Virus record (IMG/VR): IMGVR_UViG_3300032050_000072
Location: 19,618-83,617 of that record
Length of the DNA stretch: 64,000 nt
Strand: one strand, 5' to 3'
Source: a virus
Of this stretch, positions 48,019 through 55,813 are shown piece after piece. Position 1 is the first letter of the stretch, and every line of letters starts with the position of its first letter. Made by a program: the position numbers and the translations under genes. The notes beneath the pieces were generated by a model. The model had not been told where the DNA came from. It made no database searches and saw only the letters and a list, made by a program, of their open reading frames with translations.

Positions 48019-48450
48019 TTAGTTGACGGTCGCCGGTTCGTTGATGATCTCTTCGATCTGCACCTTGCAGCGGACGGCACCGGCTCGCATCTTCGGCGGC
48101 AGGGCTCGCGTGATCTCCTGCACTCGCTTCTCGGCCTTCTCCAAGTCCTTAATGCGGTCGACGATCGAATCTTCCGGCTCGGTTTCGCACTCCAGGGCTT
48201 CGGTCATGGCTTCGATCAGCATGTCGGCAGCCGCCTCGCGGGTGATGCCGCACTTTTCGAGCAAGATCGCCATCGTGGCCTTGAGCGGGATGCTCGTGGT
48301 TGGTGTGTATTCCGAATCCGCTGACTTGCTGACTTCTCCGGTCAGCCGCAGAATCACGACCTGATCCAGCGTGTGTTTGCCGACCGGAATCGAGCCGCTG
48401 GCGAGTTCACCGATCTTTGCTTCGATTGCCATGGCGATGATGGCTTCCAT
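48019..48450 (-). CDS. Phage protein of unknown function, 143 residues
   Basis: ATG at the end of the promoter-k leader (GGAG present). A beta-rich N-terminus (DQVVILRLTGEVSK) leads to helices ITREAAADMLIEAMTEALE and a coiled part. Unknown. Confidence 0.8.
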   Translation of the reverse strand: MEAIIAMAIEAKIGELASGSIPVGKHTLDQVVILRLTGEVSKSADSEYTPTTSIPLKATMAILLEKCGITREAAADMLIEAMTEALECETEPEDSIVDRIKDLEKAEKRVQEITRALPPKMRAGAVRCKVQIEEIINEPATVN

Positions 48451-48496
48451 GATTTTGATCTCCGTGTTTGGTGGTGGCTGTCTCTTGACCCTAGTA

Positions 48497-48525
48497 AGTA
48501 TATCGTACCGATAGACCAATGTCAA
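48497..48525 (-). promoter_or_regulatory. Family promoter k (TTGACA-N17-TATACT)
   Basis: Spacer has TATC-GGTAC-GATA. Confidence 0.87.
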
Positions 48526-48546
48526 CAAGAAAAAAACGAAATTTTT

Positions 48547-49302
48547 TCATCGCATAGAGGCCAGCAGCCGCTCGCGAACCGCCTGTCGGATCGTCGGATT
48601 TTCGACCGCACTTGCCGGGAACCCGATTGGAGCCCAGCCTTCGCAATCGAACTTCCTGTCTTTGCTGTTATGCCAGAACAGCCTGTGCCCAAGCCCGCAG
48701 GCTAGATAATCCTTGGCAAATTCGAGTGAGTTCGTGAATCGCATGAACACCTGCGTCTCGCCGGTTTTGCTGTGCCTGAGCAGCGTTCCCGGCTTGGCCG
48801 TCAGCAGCCATGCGTACTCCGACTTTCGCCACGCCGATTCGGACGGCTTCCAGAGGCAGTTCTTGGGATTACCCCAGCCGTTATTCGGCCCGACGACATT
48901 CGCAAATTCCTTCGGTGCATAGGTCCAAGTCCACTCGTCATCGCCGAAGCCAAAAACATCGACGCCGCCGATCGTCGTGATCGTTCCCTCCTTGATATTG
49001 ACGCCCCTGTACTCCATCGAGACAACCATTTCGATCTCGTCGCCGATCTTCCATTCTGGCTCTGGCAGCGAATCGTGAATTGGTTCCAGAAAATCAGGAT
49101 CAAACCAGCCGTCATCGGCAACAAGAAACGGCACTGTCATTTCGGTTCTGACGAGCGCCACGTTGCCATAGCCGCCGCCATTCGGCCTCATTGCCGGTGG
49201 TGCGATCCTGTCAATCGTTCCAGGGCTAAATACGGCGTTGCCGATATAGACGCTGCTCTTGAACCGCACTCGCTGGCCGACCTTGAATTGATCTGACTTC
49301 AT
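48547..49302 (-). CDS. GDK-type repeat protein with shared C-terminal tag
   Basis: 251 residues from the ATG eight bases after GAGGAG. Three barrel-like units begin at FKVGQRVRF, WKIGDEIEM and AWLLTAKPGTLL. The C-terminus TIRQAVRERLL is the tag found on the 3.0-8.0 kb proteins, 40 kb away. It is thus a dispersed member of that paralog family. Coupled by ATGA to the upstream gene. Confidence 0.82.
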   Translation of the reverse strand: MKSDQFKVGQRVRFKSSVYIGNAVFSPGTIDRIAPPAMRPNGGGYGNVALVRTEMTVPFLVADDGWFDPDFLEPIHDSLPEPEWKIGDEIEMVVSMEYRGVNIKEGTITTIGGVDVFGFGDDEWTWTYAPKEFANVVGPNNGWGNPKNCLWKPSESAWRKSEYAWLLTAKPGTLLRHSKTGETQVFMRFTNSLEFAKDYLACGLGHRLFWHNSKDRKFDCEGWAPIGFPASAVENPTIRQAVRERLLASMR

Positions 49303-49643
49303 GACGGACACTCCTCGGTTGGCAACCGCACCGGCTTGCAGCGTCGGTAACTACGTTCGAGCCGCTCGCCCTGCTCCAGCATGAAGACAGCATGCAGCAT
49401 CCCCTCGGAATTGCCGCTGCTTTCGATCTCCTTGATTGCCATCGCGCCGGACATAATTGCGGTCAGTCGCGACTTGGCAGCGCCAAGCTCCTTGCGGCCC
49501 TCGCGTACCGCTGCCGCGATCTGGTCGCGAGTGACATCGTATTTCAGCTTGCGGGTCAGGCGGTACATTTTCATGCCGTGGAGAATCGCCATCGTCTCCT
49601 CTTTGAGATTCGGGAATCGTTGGCGGAATGGGCTTTCTGACAT
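49299..49643 (-). CDS. Helical basic protein, 114 residues
   Basis: RBS GAGG at the end of a CAACCACC leader. KMYRLTRKLKYDVTRDQIAAAVREGRK is a basic helical region (landmarks RLTRKLK, QIAAAVREG). A Met-containing helix and CxxC-less tail follow. Unknown. Confidence 0.75.
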   Translation of the reverse strand: MSESPFRQRFPNLKEETMAILHGMKMYRLTRKLKYDVTRDQIAAAVREGRKELGAAKSRLTAIMSGAMAIKEIESSGNSEGMLHAVFMLEQGERLERSYRRCKPVRLPTEECPS

Positions 49644-49659
49644 GGTGGTTGTCCTCGGG

Positions 49660-49872
49660 TTAGATGGTGATGGTTTCGTCGATAAAGCCAGCGACCAGCA
49701 GGCAAACCTGCTCGACCGCATCGTCTTGCGAATCGGCCTCGATATCACGGTAGAAGTGCCAGTCGCCGAACCACTCGTACCATGACGAGTAGCGACCGTC
49801 GCCGGTTTCCAGAATCCCGAACACTGTGCCGTCAAAGGCGGCAAAAACACGGTCGAACTTTGGCCGTTGCAT
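49660..49872 (-). CDS. Small aromatic protein, 70 residues
   Basis: Starts in the leader of promoter l. It is Trp/Tyr/Phe-rich (YSSWYEWFGDWHFY) with an acidic helix (DDAVEQVCLLVAG). The aromatic density suggests a beta-rich fold. Unknown. Confidence 0.75.
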   Translation of the reverse strand: MQRPKFDRVFAAFDGTVFGILETGDGRYSSWYEWFGDWHFYRDIEADSQDDAVEQVCLLVAGFIDETITI

Positions 49873-49900
49873 CAGATTGATCTCCTGTGGTGGTGGCGTC

Positions 49901-49914
49901 CGCAACTTGTTGCG
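49901..49914. repeat. Inverted repeat copy 19 (between promoter l and its gene)
   Basis: CGCAAC-TT-GTTGCG in the 5' untranslated region, replacing the central part of the usual leader. Confidence 0.95.
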
Positions 49915-49925
49915 TGACTGTATTA

Positions 49926-49954
49926 AGTATATCGCCTGTATAGCTGCATGTCAA
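49926..49954 (-). promoter_or_regulatory. Family promoter l (TTGACA-N17-TATACT)
   Basis: The spacer is the most diverged of the set: TATA-CAGGC-GATA. Confidence 0.83.
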
Positions 49955-50017
49955 CAGCTAATCCGACGAAAATCTTAAAAAATCTCATGGCAAATGCAAT
50001 AGAATTTGCCACCCAAA

Positions 50018-50057
50018 AACAAAAAAAATTCCGGCCAAGCGACTAGCTCGACCGGAA
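50018..50057 (-). terminator. Rho-independent terminator
   Basis: Stem TTCCGG...CCGGAA extended by GAGC/GCTT, followed by TTTTTTTT on the minus strand, about 75 bases after the phosphoesterase stop. Confidence 0.9.
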
Positions 50058-50134
50058 CCGTCGTTCTGTGCCGGAGATCAATCGAGCACAGGACAACCAC
50101 CGTCTCCAAATTTACCCAAACTGCCGCCGATCGT

Positions 50135-51208
50135 CTAGCGGCAAAACACCGGCATGACTCGCGTCATCCCACGATCCCGGTCGATCACCGCGCAGGTCTG
50201 CACGGGCGGCTCGTAATCGCAGCCGCAGCCCAAAGCGTAGGCGTTGTAGCCGATCACGGAGCCATTGCTCACGAACCTCGCCGGAGCGTACCAGCCGAAC
50301 GTGTGGAAGTGACCCGAGAAGTCATAATGAGCCCGCTTGGCCTTGTTCCATTGGGCGATCTTCTTCGAGTACGGAATGGTCAGACCGCCGACGCCGCCCT
50401 GGTAGCGAATCTTGTCGCCGTGGTGAAAGCGGCAGTCGTATCCCAGTACGTTGAGCCAGTTGTGGTACGACTCGCCGATCTGCCATTTGAGCTTCGGGTG
50501 ATCGAGCGAGTCCCGCAGGCTCAGATACATATCCTGCTCGTAGCTGTGATCCGCCGCCGTGGCTGATCTCATCTTGTGGGTGTCGCGCCCGTGGTTGCCG
50601 TAGCTGGTCAGCACGATCAGTTCATCGAAACCGCCATTCTCCAAGACCATCTGGATGCCCGATCGCAATCGCTGCTTGACCCAGCGAGCCTCGGCCAGCG
50701 GACTGGCCCAGGTGTTCTCCAGAAGCTCCTCGTGAATGTGCCCGGTAATCAAGTCGCCGCCGAGCCAGAGCACGCCCGTCTTGACGTTCGCCAGATTCCT
50801 GGCGTCTTCGGTCAGCAGCAGCCACCGCTCGAAGACCTGCCGCAGCGAGCGGTCGGCAATCTCCTCGTGGTACTCGTTCAATCCGTTGACCGTCCGTGGA
50901 TCGACGATCTCGGCAGCGTGCAGATCGCTCAGCAGCAGAATCGACGCAGCCGCACCGTGCTTGACCCGCTTCGGAGCCGACCATTTGCGGACCTTGGCCT
51001 TGTCGTCCATGCCGGTCAGCGACTCAATCCGCTGCTGGGCAGCAAGTAGATCGCGCTCCTGAGCGGCGTATTTGGCCTCTAGCGACTTGCTTTTCTCGAT
51101 CGCCTGTTGGAGTTGCCGCTCCAGCTTTCGTACCTCTGCGACACTAACCCCCTGGACTTCCATAGACTTAGCGAACGCCTCGACGTTCGGCTTGTTTACT
51201 TTCGACAT
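50135..51208 (-). CDS. Calcineurin-like metallophosphoesterase with N-terminal coiled coil
   Basis: 357 residues. Metal-binding motifs: LLLSDLHAAE (DxH), LGGDLITGH (GD), YGNHGRDTHK (GNH) and GHFHTFG (GHxH). The N-terminal 70 residues are a coiled coil. Related phage enzymes act on DNA ends or on nucleotides, and some assist recombination; the exact substrate is unknown. Ends the decoration-cluster transcript before a terminator. Confidence 0.9.
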   Translation of the reverse strand: MSKVNKPNVEAFAKSMEVQGVSVAEVRKLERQLQQAIEKSKSLEAKYAAQERDLLAAQQRIESLTGMDDKAKVRKWSAPKRVKHGAAASILLLSDLHAAEIVDPRTVNGLNEYHEEIADRSLRQVFERWLLLTEDARNLANVKTGVLWLGGDLITGHIHEELLENTWASPLAEARWVKQRLRSGIQMVLENGGFDELIVLTSYGNHGRDTHKMRSATAADHSYEQDMYLSLRDSLDHPKLKWQIGESYHNWLNVLGYDCRFHHGDKIRYQGGVGGLTIPYSKKIAQWNKAKRAHYDFSGHFHTFGWYAPARFVSNGSVIGYNAYALGCGCDYEPPVQTCAVIDRDRGMTRVMPVFCR

Positions 51209-51235
51209 GCGACTGCCCTCGCGGTGGTGGTGGTA

Positions 51236-51496
51236 TTACTTCGGCTCGCGGAGAAACTTGCGGAACTGCGTTTCGCCGACCTGCACGCCCAGGTGCTCGA
51301 CGGCGTTTCGCCAGTAGTCGACGATTTTCCAGCCGCCCCGGTTGGCCCGAAAATCCTCACGGGCTTGCAGCAGCGCCTCGCGGACCTCGGGCGATAATTC
51401 ACGCAGCCAGATGCAGCCTCCAGCACGCGGTCGCGAGCCAGCGAGATTCTTGCGGAAGGCGGCAATATCAGGCTTGGCTTTCTTGATTCTCTTCAT
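51236..51496 (-). CDS. Small basic protein, 86 residues
   Basis: ATG chosen at MKRIKKAK behind AAGAGGAAG. LSPEVREALLQAREDFRANRGG and a Trp-containing helix (WKIVDYWRNAVEHLG) suggest a small HTH-like fold. It could be a regulator; unproven. Confidence 0.72.
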   Translation of the reverse strand: MKRIKKAKPDIAAFRKNLAGSRPRAGGCIWLRELSPEVREALLQAREDFRANRGGWKIVDYWRNAVEHLGVQVGETQFRKFLREPK

Positions 51497-51827
51497 CGGT
51501 CCACTTCCTCTTGATCCAGTTGAAGATGGTGCCATACAGATCGTCGTGCTCAGAAACGTCGCCGACGTGTAACAGGTGCATCCTGAGAGCGTGTGCCCAC
51601 TCTTCCCAGAGCGTTGTCTGGGTTTCTCGCCAGTTGAGACTGCGGTCGATGTGAATGACAAAGCGAGTTGGCGGGCAGCCGTCGTCTTCGTAGATCACGC
51701 AGCAATGCCCTTGCCCACCGCCAGGAACCCGACCGCGATCGACCAATATCACTCGGCACGGATAAAGCAGCGGAAAGTGCTTCCGCAGCCAGCGCAGCCA
51801 CCGATGAAAAGCCTTGCGGTCGGTCAT
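51468..51827 (-). CDS. Zincin-like small protein with degenerate HExxH
   Basis: 119 residues. TLWEEWAHALRMHLLHVGD has the shape of a zincin helix, but the first His is Glu (EEWAH), so metal-dependent peptidase activity is doubtful. The N-terminus is basic and Trp-rich. Overlaps the previous gene by 29 bases. Confidence 0.7.
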   Translation of the reverse strand: MTDRKAFHRWLRWLRKHFPLLYPCRVILVDRGRVPGGGQGHCCVIYEDDGCPPTRFVIHIDRSLNWRETQTTLWEEWAHALRMHLLHVGDVSEHDDLYGTIFNWIKRKWTDEENQESQA

Positions 51828-51889
51828 GCCAGCCCCCTATACGCATTGCGTTTCGCCCATTAGACCGCACCGCTGGTCGCGGCGTAGCC

Positions 51890-52747
51890 TCAGTGCTGAA
51901 AGACCGCTCCGCTCTGCATTGAAATCACAGGCTTGCCGCTGGTTCGTGCTATCACCGCCGCTGAATCGTCGTGTGACTCAATGAACAAATGGCACGGCAG
52001 GTCGCGGTAGGTTTCACCCTTCCAGCGAGCCGCCCCGTACTTGCGGCGCTCGTCTGGATCAGCGAACGGTGCCATGTGCATCCGGTCGAGCAACCGCACG
52101 CCATTGCGATCCAGCCAGCGCTCGCTCACGGCCCTCCGTGCCTCCAGCCTTCCGGTGACGATATTGCGAATTGGCACGCTCGGCAGATAGAACGGACAGG
52201 CTTGGTCGAGCGATGCCAAATAGGCCGCATCCTCGCCCGGTGAGTAGGGTGGGTCGTAGCAGAGTACGCCGTCGAAGTCGAACGCCGTGGTGGCAAGCTC
52301 GCTGTGGCCGAAGAGATTCCAGGCAAAATATCGCGGCTTCGGAATCGTCTGGTGCGTCAACACTTTGTAGTGCTCGCAATAGTCGCTGCCGTAGATTGCC
52401 GCAGGAACGTAAGCCCACGAGCCACGGCACTTGCGAGCCTCGAACGCCTGGATGGCCCGCCGCATGGCCGAGCCCGAGTGAATCGAATCGTCCAGCAGCA
52501 CGACCACACCCTCGGTCGGTCGCGCACAGTTGAACCGCTCGCCACCTTCGTGCCGCGTGAAGCCATGCTCGCAGAACTCCGGCAGCGTTACGACCGGCAG
52601 ATTCAAGTGCAGGCCGATCATTTCGGCGGGGATGTTCCCGCTGCGTGGAACCGAGACGATGCCGACGATCGCGTCTCGCCGCATCCAGGCCGAGAACTCC
52701 AAGCAGTCGCGCCAAAGCTGCGAATAGGTGACGTAGCTGATTTTCAT
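51890..52747 (-). CDS. Fusion of phosphoribosyltransferase and HAD-like domains
   Basis: 285 residues. The N-terminal half has the PRPP-binding signature VVLLDDSIHSGSAM and a VSVPRSGNIPAEMIG loop. The C-terminal half opens with FDFDGVLCYD (DxD nucleophile of HAD phosphatases), then VTGRLEARR and a late SHDDSA acidic pair. Such fusions occur beside glycan and nucleotide-sugar genes. Here it probably feeds the decoration cluster. Confidence 0.82.
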   Translation of the reverse strand: MKISYVTYSQLWRDCLEFSAWMRRDAIVGIVSVPRSGNIPAEMIGLHLNLPVVTLPEFCEHGFTRHEGGERFNCARPTEGVVVLLDDSIHSGSAMRRAIQAFEARKCRGSWAYVPAAIYGSDYCEHYKVLTHQTIPKPRYFAWNLFGHSELATTAFDFDGVLCYDPPYSPGEDAAYLASLDQACPFYLPSVPIRNIVTGRLEARRAVSERWLDRNGVRLLDRMHMAPFADPDERRKYGAARWKGETYRDLPCHLFIESHDDSAAVIARTSGKPVISMQSGAVFQH

Positions 52748-53079
52748 ACCGCAAGCCTCCTGCCGAACTTCTTATTGACAGCGGTGATCGCGAACTCCAG
52801 AAAAATATCCGCCACCACACGACCGCCGTCGTCGTTGAAGACATGCGATGGCACTTTCGTATTGACGCTCAGACAGCCCTTGCCCGAGTCGGCCAGCTTC
52901 GATCGGTAGCAGTAGCCGTTACGAAGTTCGCCGTACTCCTCGATCAGATCATCAAGCTGAATCTCAATCGCCGCCTCGATCTCGGCGCGGTCGGCGGTTT
53001 CCAGCCACTCGCCGTCGAGACTGACCTCGATCAGCAGCTTTTCGGGTCCAGTAAACCACTCGGCCTTGGTCGCTGTCAT
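52744..53079 (-). CDS. Phage protein of unknown function, 111 residues
   Basis: ATGA-coupled to both neighbours. Acidic helix-strand protein (EIEAAIEIQLDDLIEEYGE), C-terminus FAITAVNKKFGRR. Not recognised. Confidence 0.76.
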   Translation of the reverse strand: MTATKAEWFTGPEKLLIEVSLDGEWLETADRAEIEAAIEIQLDDLIEEYGELRNGYCYRSKLADSGKGCLSVNTKVPSHVFNDDGGRVVADIFLEFAITAVNKKFGRRLAV

Positions 53080-53588
53080 TTAACGCCTCGCATCCCCAGC
53101 CCCACTGGCCCGTGGTCGTAACCTCGCGGCTTGGTGAGCTTCGATCGCTGCACGAACCCGGCCCGCCGCAAGCAGTCGCCGAGATACTCCGCATCGAATG
53201 TCGCGCGGTGGTGATTCGCCAGATCGCCGTAGGCGTAGAGCCTGCCGTTGATCCACTTCATCGGGTCGCCCTCGGGATTGTCCCGTCGCCACGAATCGCC
53301 GCAGGTGCGATAGCGGTAGCACTCGACGATGTACTCGAAGTCGGGAACCCAAACCTCGATCGAGCCGCCTGGCTTGAGTATGCGGTAAGCCTCGGCCAGT
53401 GCGTCGCCGGTCTTCTGCCACGGCACATGCTCCAGCACATGACTGGCGTAGATCAAGTCGACCGAGTTGTCATCGAACGGCAGCCGATCGACGCCCCAGC
53501 AAGCCCAGTGATTCGGCGCGCCAACGCAATCAACCGACTCGAAGCCATCTAGCGGATAAGGCCCTGGCCCGATCTCAATCTGCCGCAT
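53076..53588 (-). CDS. SAM-dependent methyltransferase (class I)
   Basis: 170 residues. A compressed Methyltransf_11-type fold: QIEIGPGPYPL (SAM loop), DRLPFDDNSVDLIYASHVLEHVP (acidic strand and motif IV) and RILKPGGSIEVWVPD. Typical of sugar O-methyltransferases in glycan clusters. The target is inferred from the glycosyltransferase genes around it. Confidence 0.88.
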   Translation of the reverse strand: MRQIEIGPGPYPLDGFESVDCVGAPNHWACWGVDRLPFDDNSVDLIYASHVLEHVPWQKTGDALAEAYRILKPGGSIEVWVPDFEYIVECYRYRTCGDSWRRDNPEGDPMKWINGRLYAYGDLANHHRATFDAEYLGDCLRRAGFVQRSKLTKPRGYDHGPVGLGMRGVK

Positions 53589-53730
53589 GATCTTCCCTCC
53601 AGAAAATCGCCGCCAGCGTCCACAGCACGCTATAGGTCATCATGGCGCAGGCGTTGCTCCCGGTGGCAATGCCGCAGGACAGAGCCGCCACAAAAGAACT
53701 TATCCAGAACACAAGCATCCTTCCGTTCAT
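53575..53730 (-). CDS. Tiny membrane protein, 51 residues
   Basis: Two hydrophobic segments (LVFWISSFVAALSCGIAT and MMTYSVLWTLAAIFW). Overlaps the methyltransferase start. Unknown. Confidence 0.68.
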   Translation of the reverse strand: MNGRMLVFWISSFVAALSCGIATGSNACAMMTYSVLWTLAAIFWREDHAAD

Positions 53731-53906
53731 TCGATCACCACCGCTTCCAGAATCGCCCTGGCCTTTGGGTTTGTCCGGCCCTCTGGATGCTTGGCGTAGT
53801 AGGCACCGTCTCGAACTCCCTCGCGGTATGCCAGTCGATTGCATCGCAGCGCCGCCGCGACAACGATCGCGAACGAAACAAGAGACATCACGCAGTCCGT
53901 GTTCAT
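53727..53906 (-). CDS. Tiny membrane-anchored protein, 59 residues
   Basis: N-terminal anchor CVMSLVSFAIVVAAALRC, then a short basic/acidic tail. Coupled on both sides. Unknown. Confidence 0.68.
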   Translation of the reverse strand: MNTDCVMSLVSFAIVVAAALRCNRLAYREGVRDGAYYAKHPEGRTNPKARAILEAVVIE

Positions 53907-54925
53907 GACTCCATCAACTCCAGCCACTTGGTCGTGTGAATCTCCGGCCTGAACCGATCGGCCACGCCGTACTCGACGCGCGGCATCCAGAGTTGCATCG
54001 CCGCAGCCATCGCCTCAATGTCGCCTGGATTGACCACAACGAGGCCCTCCAGCCCGCGAAACTCTTCATAGGCAATCCCGGTCCCCGCGTAGACGATCGC
54101 CGGTCGACAGCGAGCCAGAGCCTCACAGGCCGACATGCTCAAGCCCCAGGTCTGATAGCTCGGCACGATCGCCCCAGTGCTCGCATCAAGCAGCCCAGGA
54201 ACCTTGTTCGGCCCGCTGCCTGCGACGACTTGCACCGCGTAGCCAGCCAACTCTCCAGCCCGTTCGGCGTCGCGGTGTCCGTGTCGATGCGTGAATGGTG
54301 AACTGGCGACCAAAAAGCAGGGTCGCTGCGGCATCTTGTCGGATCGCGGTCGGAAGAACCGGCTGCCGACCGGGTTGTAGACTAGGGCCAGCTTGGCACC
54401 CGGATAGTATTGCTCGCCGTCCATCAGGTCTTTGCGGCAAGTCACCGCCACATGATCGAAGCTCAGCACCGCCGCCAACTCGGCCCGCAGCCTCGCATCG
54501 CCGACAAGCTCGCTCGGAATCCGCCTGATCTTGTCGTGGGCGTAGAGTGCGTCGATCGTCTTGAGCCAGCCGAGCAATGACTCATGCAGCGTGCAGCCGA
54601 TTCGCCTAACGCAGCCCGGCCTTGACTCCCACCAACGGAGCGTCGGCTCGAAGTCTTCCAGGTGCAGAATGTCCGGCTTGATCGCCTCGCAGATCGCCCG
54701 ACACTCCTCGGCGAAGCGCCCCGACCAACGGCCCGGCTGACCCTCGCAATGATGCACGGCCAGCCCGTCGAAGTCTTGGCGAACGCCCACCTGCGGGTCG
54801 CCGGTCGTGATCGCGTGGACCTCGTGACCAAGCGATGCTAGCTCTTGCGCCCTGATCTCGCAGGTATTTTCCCGCGCCGATCGGCGGTGAGTCGTCCAGG
54901 TCGATGATACGAGTGCAATCCGCAT
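53903..54925 (-). CDS. Glycosyltransferase, GT-B fold (GT4-like)
   Basis: 340 residues, RBS GGGAG. The N-domain has ARENTCEIRAQELASLGHEVHAIT. The C-domain has ALVYNPVGSRFF, VVAGSGPN and the donor-site SYQTWGLSMSACEALAR (E-x7-E region shortened). A nucleotide-sugar donor transferase for virion glycan is likely. Confidence 0.88.
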   Translation of the reverse strand: MRIALVSSTWTTHRRSARENTCEIRAQELASLGHEVHAITTGDPQVGVRQDFDGLAVHHCEGQPGRWSGRFAEECRAICEAIKPDILHLEDFEPTLRWWESRPGCVRRIGCTLHESLLGWLKTIDALYAHDKIRRIPSELVGDARLRAELAAVLSFDHVAVTCRKDLMDGEQYYPGAKLALVYNPVGSRFFRPRSDKMPQRPCFLVASSPFTHRHGHRDAERAGELAGYAVQVVAGSGPNKVPGLLDASTGAIVPSYQTWGLSMSACEALARCRPAIVYAGTGIAYEEFRGLEGLVVVNPGDIEAMAAAMQLWMPRVEYGVADRFRPEIHTTKWLELMES

Positions 54926-54995
54926 TAGGCTCCCTTTCGTCTATCGGGAACCTAGCACGGATCGAGGAAACTCGCCCGGCACGGACCTCGCTAAC

Positions 54996-55184
54996 CTAAG
55001 CGCCAGTCTCGGGGTCGATGTCCCATTTTTTTATTTCGCCAGATCGAACACGTTCTCCAAGATCGTGCTCGTGGTCTTCGAGAATCTCGAAAATCTCGTG
55101 CTTCATCAGACCAATGCGTCGAAGCAACTCAAATTGAGCCACTATCGACTCTTCGGCTGCGAGTTGTGCCTTACCTGTACTCAT
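54996..55184 (-). CDS. Small acidic protein, 62 residues
   Basis: ATG after the leader GGAGATCAAGATA. Helical (FELLRRIGLMKHEIFEILEDHEHD). It has the leader cassette but no promoter nearby, so it depends on promoter m upstream. Confidence 0.75.
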   Translation of the reverse strand: MSTGKAQLAAEESIVAQFELLRRIGLMKHEIFEILEDHEHDLGERVRSGEIKKWDIDPETGA

Positions 55185-55222
55185 TATCTTGATCTCCGTG
55201 GTGGGTGGTGGTTGGCTGGCGG

Positions 55223-55426
55223 CTACTCGCCTCGACGCTCGCGAACCTCGCGCAGCAGGTCATAGGCCATGTCGTTCATGTGATCGAGCAGCATATCCGA
55301 GCCGCTCAGTTCGGTTTCGCTAGCACTCGCCAGTTCGCTATCACTCAGGCGTGCCAGTAGCTCCTTGAGCTTCTCGACCGTCGTCTTGTTGTCTCGTTCG
55401 TAGGCTTGAAATTTATTCTCGGACAC
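55223..55426 (-). CDS. Small helical protein, 67 residues
   Basis: GTG start after AGGAATCGAAGCC. Long charged helix (TTVEKLKELLARLSDSELASAS) then LRERRGE. No function recognised. The leader cassette without a promoter places it in the promoter-m operon. Confidence 0.74.
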   Translation of the reverse strand: MSENKFQAYERDNKTTVEKLKELLARLSDSELASASETELSGSDMLLDHMNDMAYDLLREVRERRGE

Positions 55427-55463
55427 GGCTTCGATTCCTGTTTTTGGTGGTGGTGGTTGATTT

Positions 55464-55691
55464 CTAGAACTTGTTGACGGCATACTCGGTGGCCTTGATT
55501 GCCAAAGCCTTCTGGCGGAGCTTATCGAACTTGGCTTGATCGCAGGATTCGACCTGGATGCAGAAGCCGACACATTCGCCGCTGCCGTTGAATTCAGGGC
55601 TGAACGACGGCTTGTTGTGATCGCCGAGAGCTTCGCAAATTTGAGCAGCGATTTCAGCGGTTTTGACGAAGCAGAGTCCGGTGGTTTTCAT
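55464..55691 (-). CDS. Small Cys-containing protein, 75 residues
   Basis: First gene of promoter m. Three Cys (GLCFVKTAEIAAQIC, GECVGFCIQ) and a C-terminal helix KFDKLRQKALAIK. Unknown. Confidence 0.77.
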   Translation of the reverse strand: MKTTGLCFVKTAEIAAQICEALGDHNKPSFSPEFNGSGECVGFCIQVESCDQAKFDKLRQKALAIKATEYAVNKF

Positions 55692-55732
55692 GGCTTTGAC
55701 TCTTGTTTGATTGGTGTCGTGTTGACTATCTA

Positions 55733-55761
55733 AGTATATCGGCAGGATAGACCTATGTCAA
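55733..55761 (-). promoter_or_regulatory. Family promoter m (TTGACA-N17-TATACT)
   Basis: Spacer has TATC-CTGCC-GATA, identical in that element to promoter d. Confidence 0.87.
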
Positions 55762-55797
55762 CAGTGTTTTCAAAAAAATACGAAAAATAACCGGCCA

Positions 55798-55811
55798 CGC
55801 AACTTGTTGCG
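55798..55811. repeat. Inverted repeat copy 20 (2 bases after a stop codon)
   Basis: CGCAAC-TT-GTTGCG after the sulfotransferase-like gene. Confidence 0.95.
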
Positions 55812-55813
55812 GA

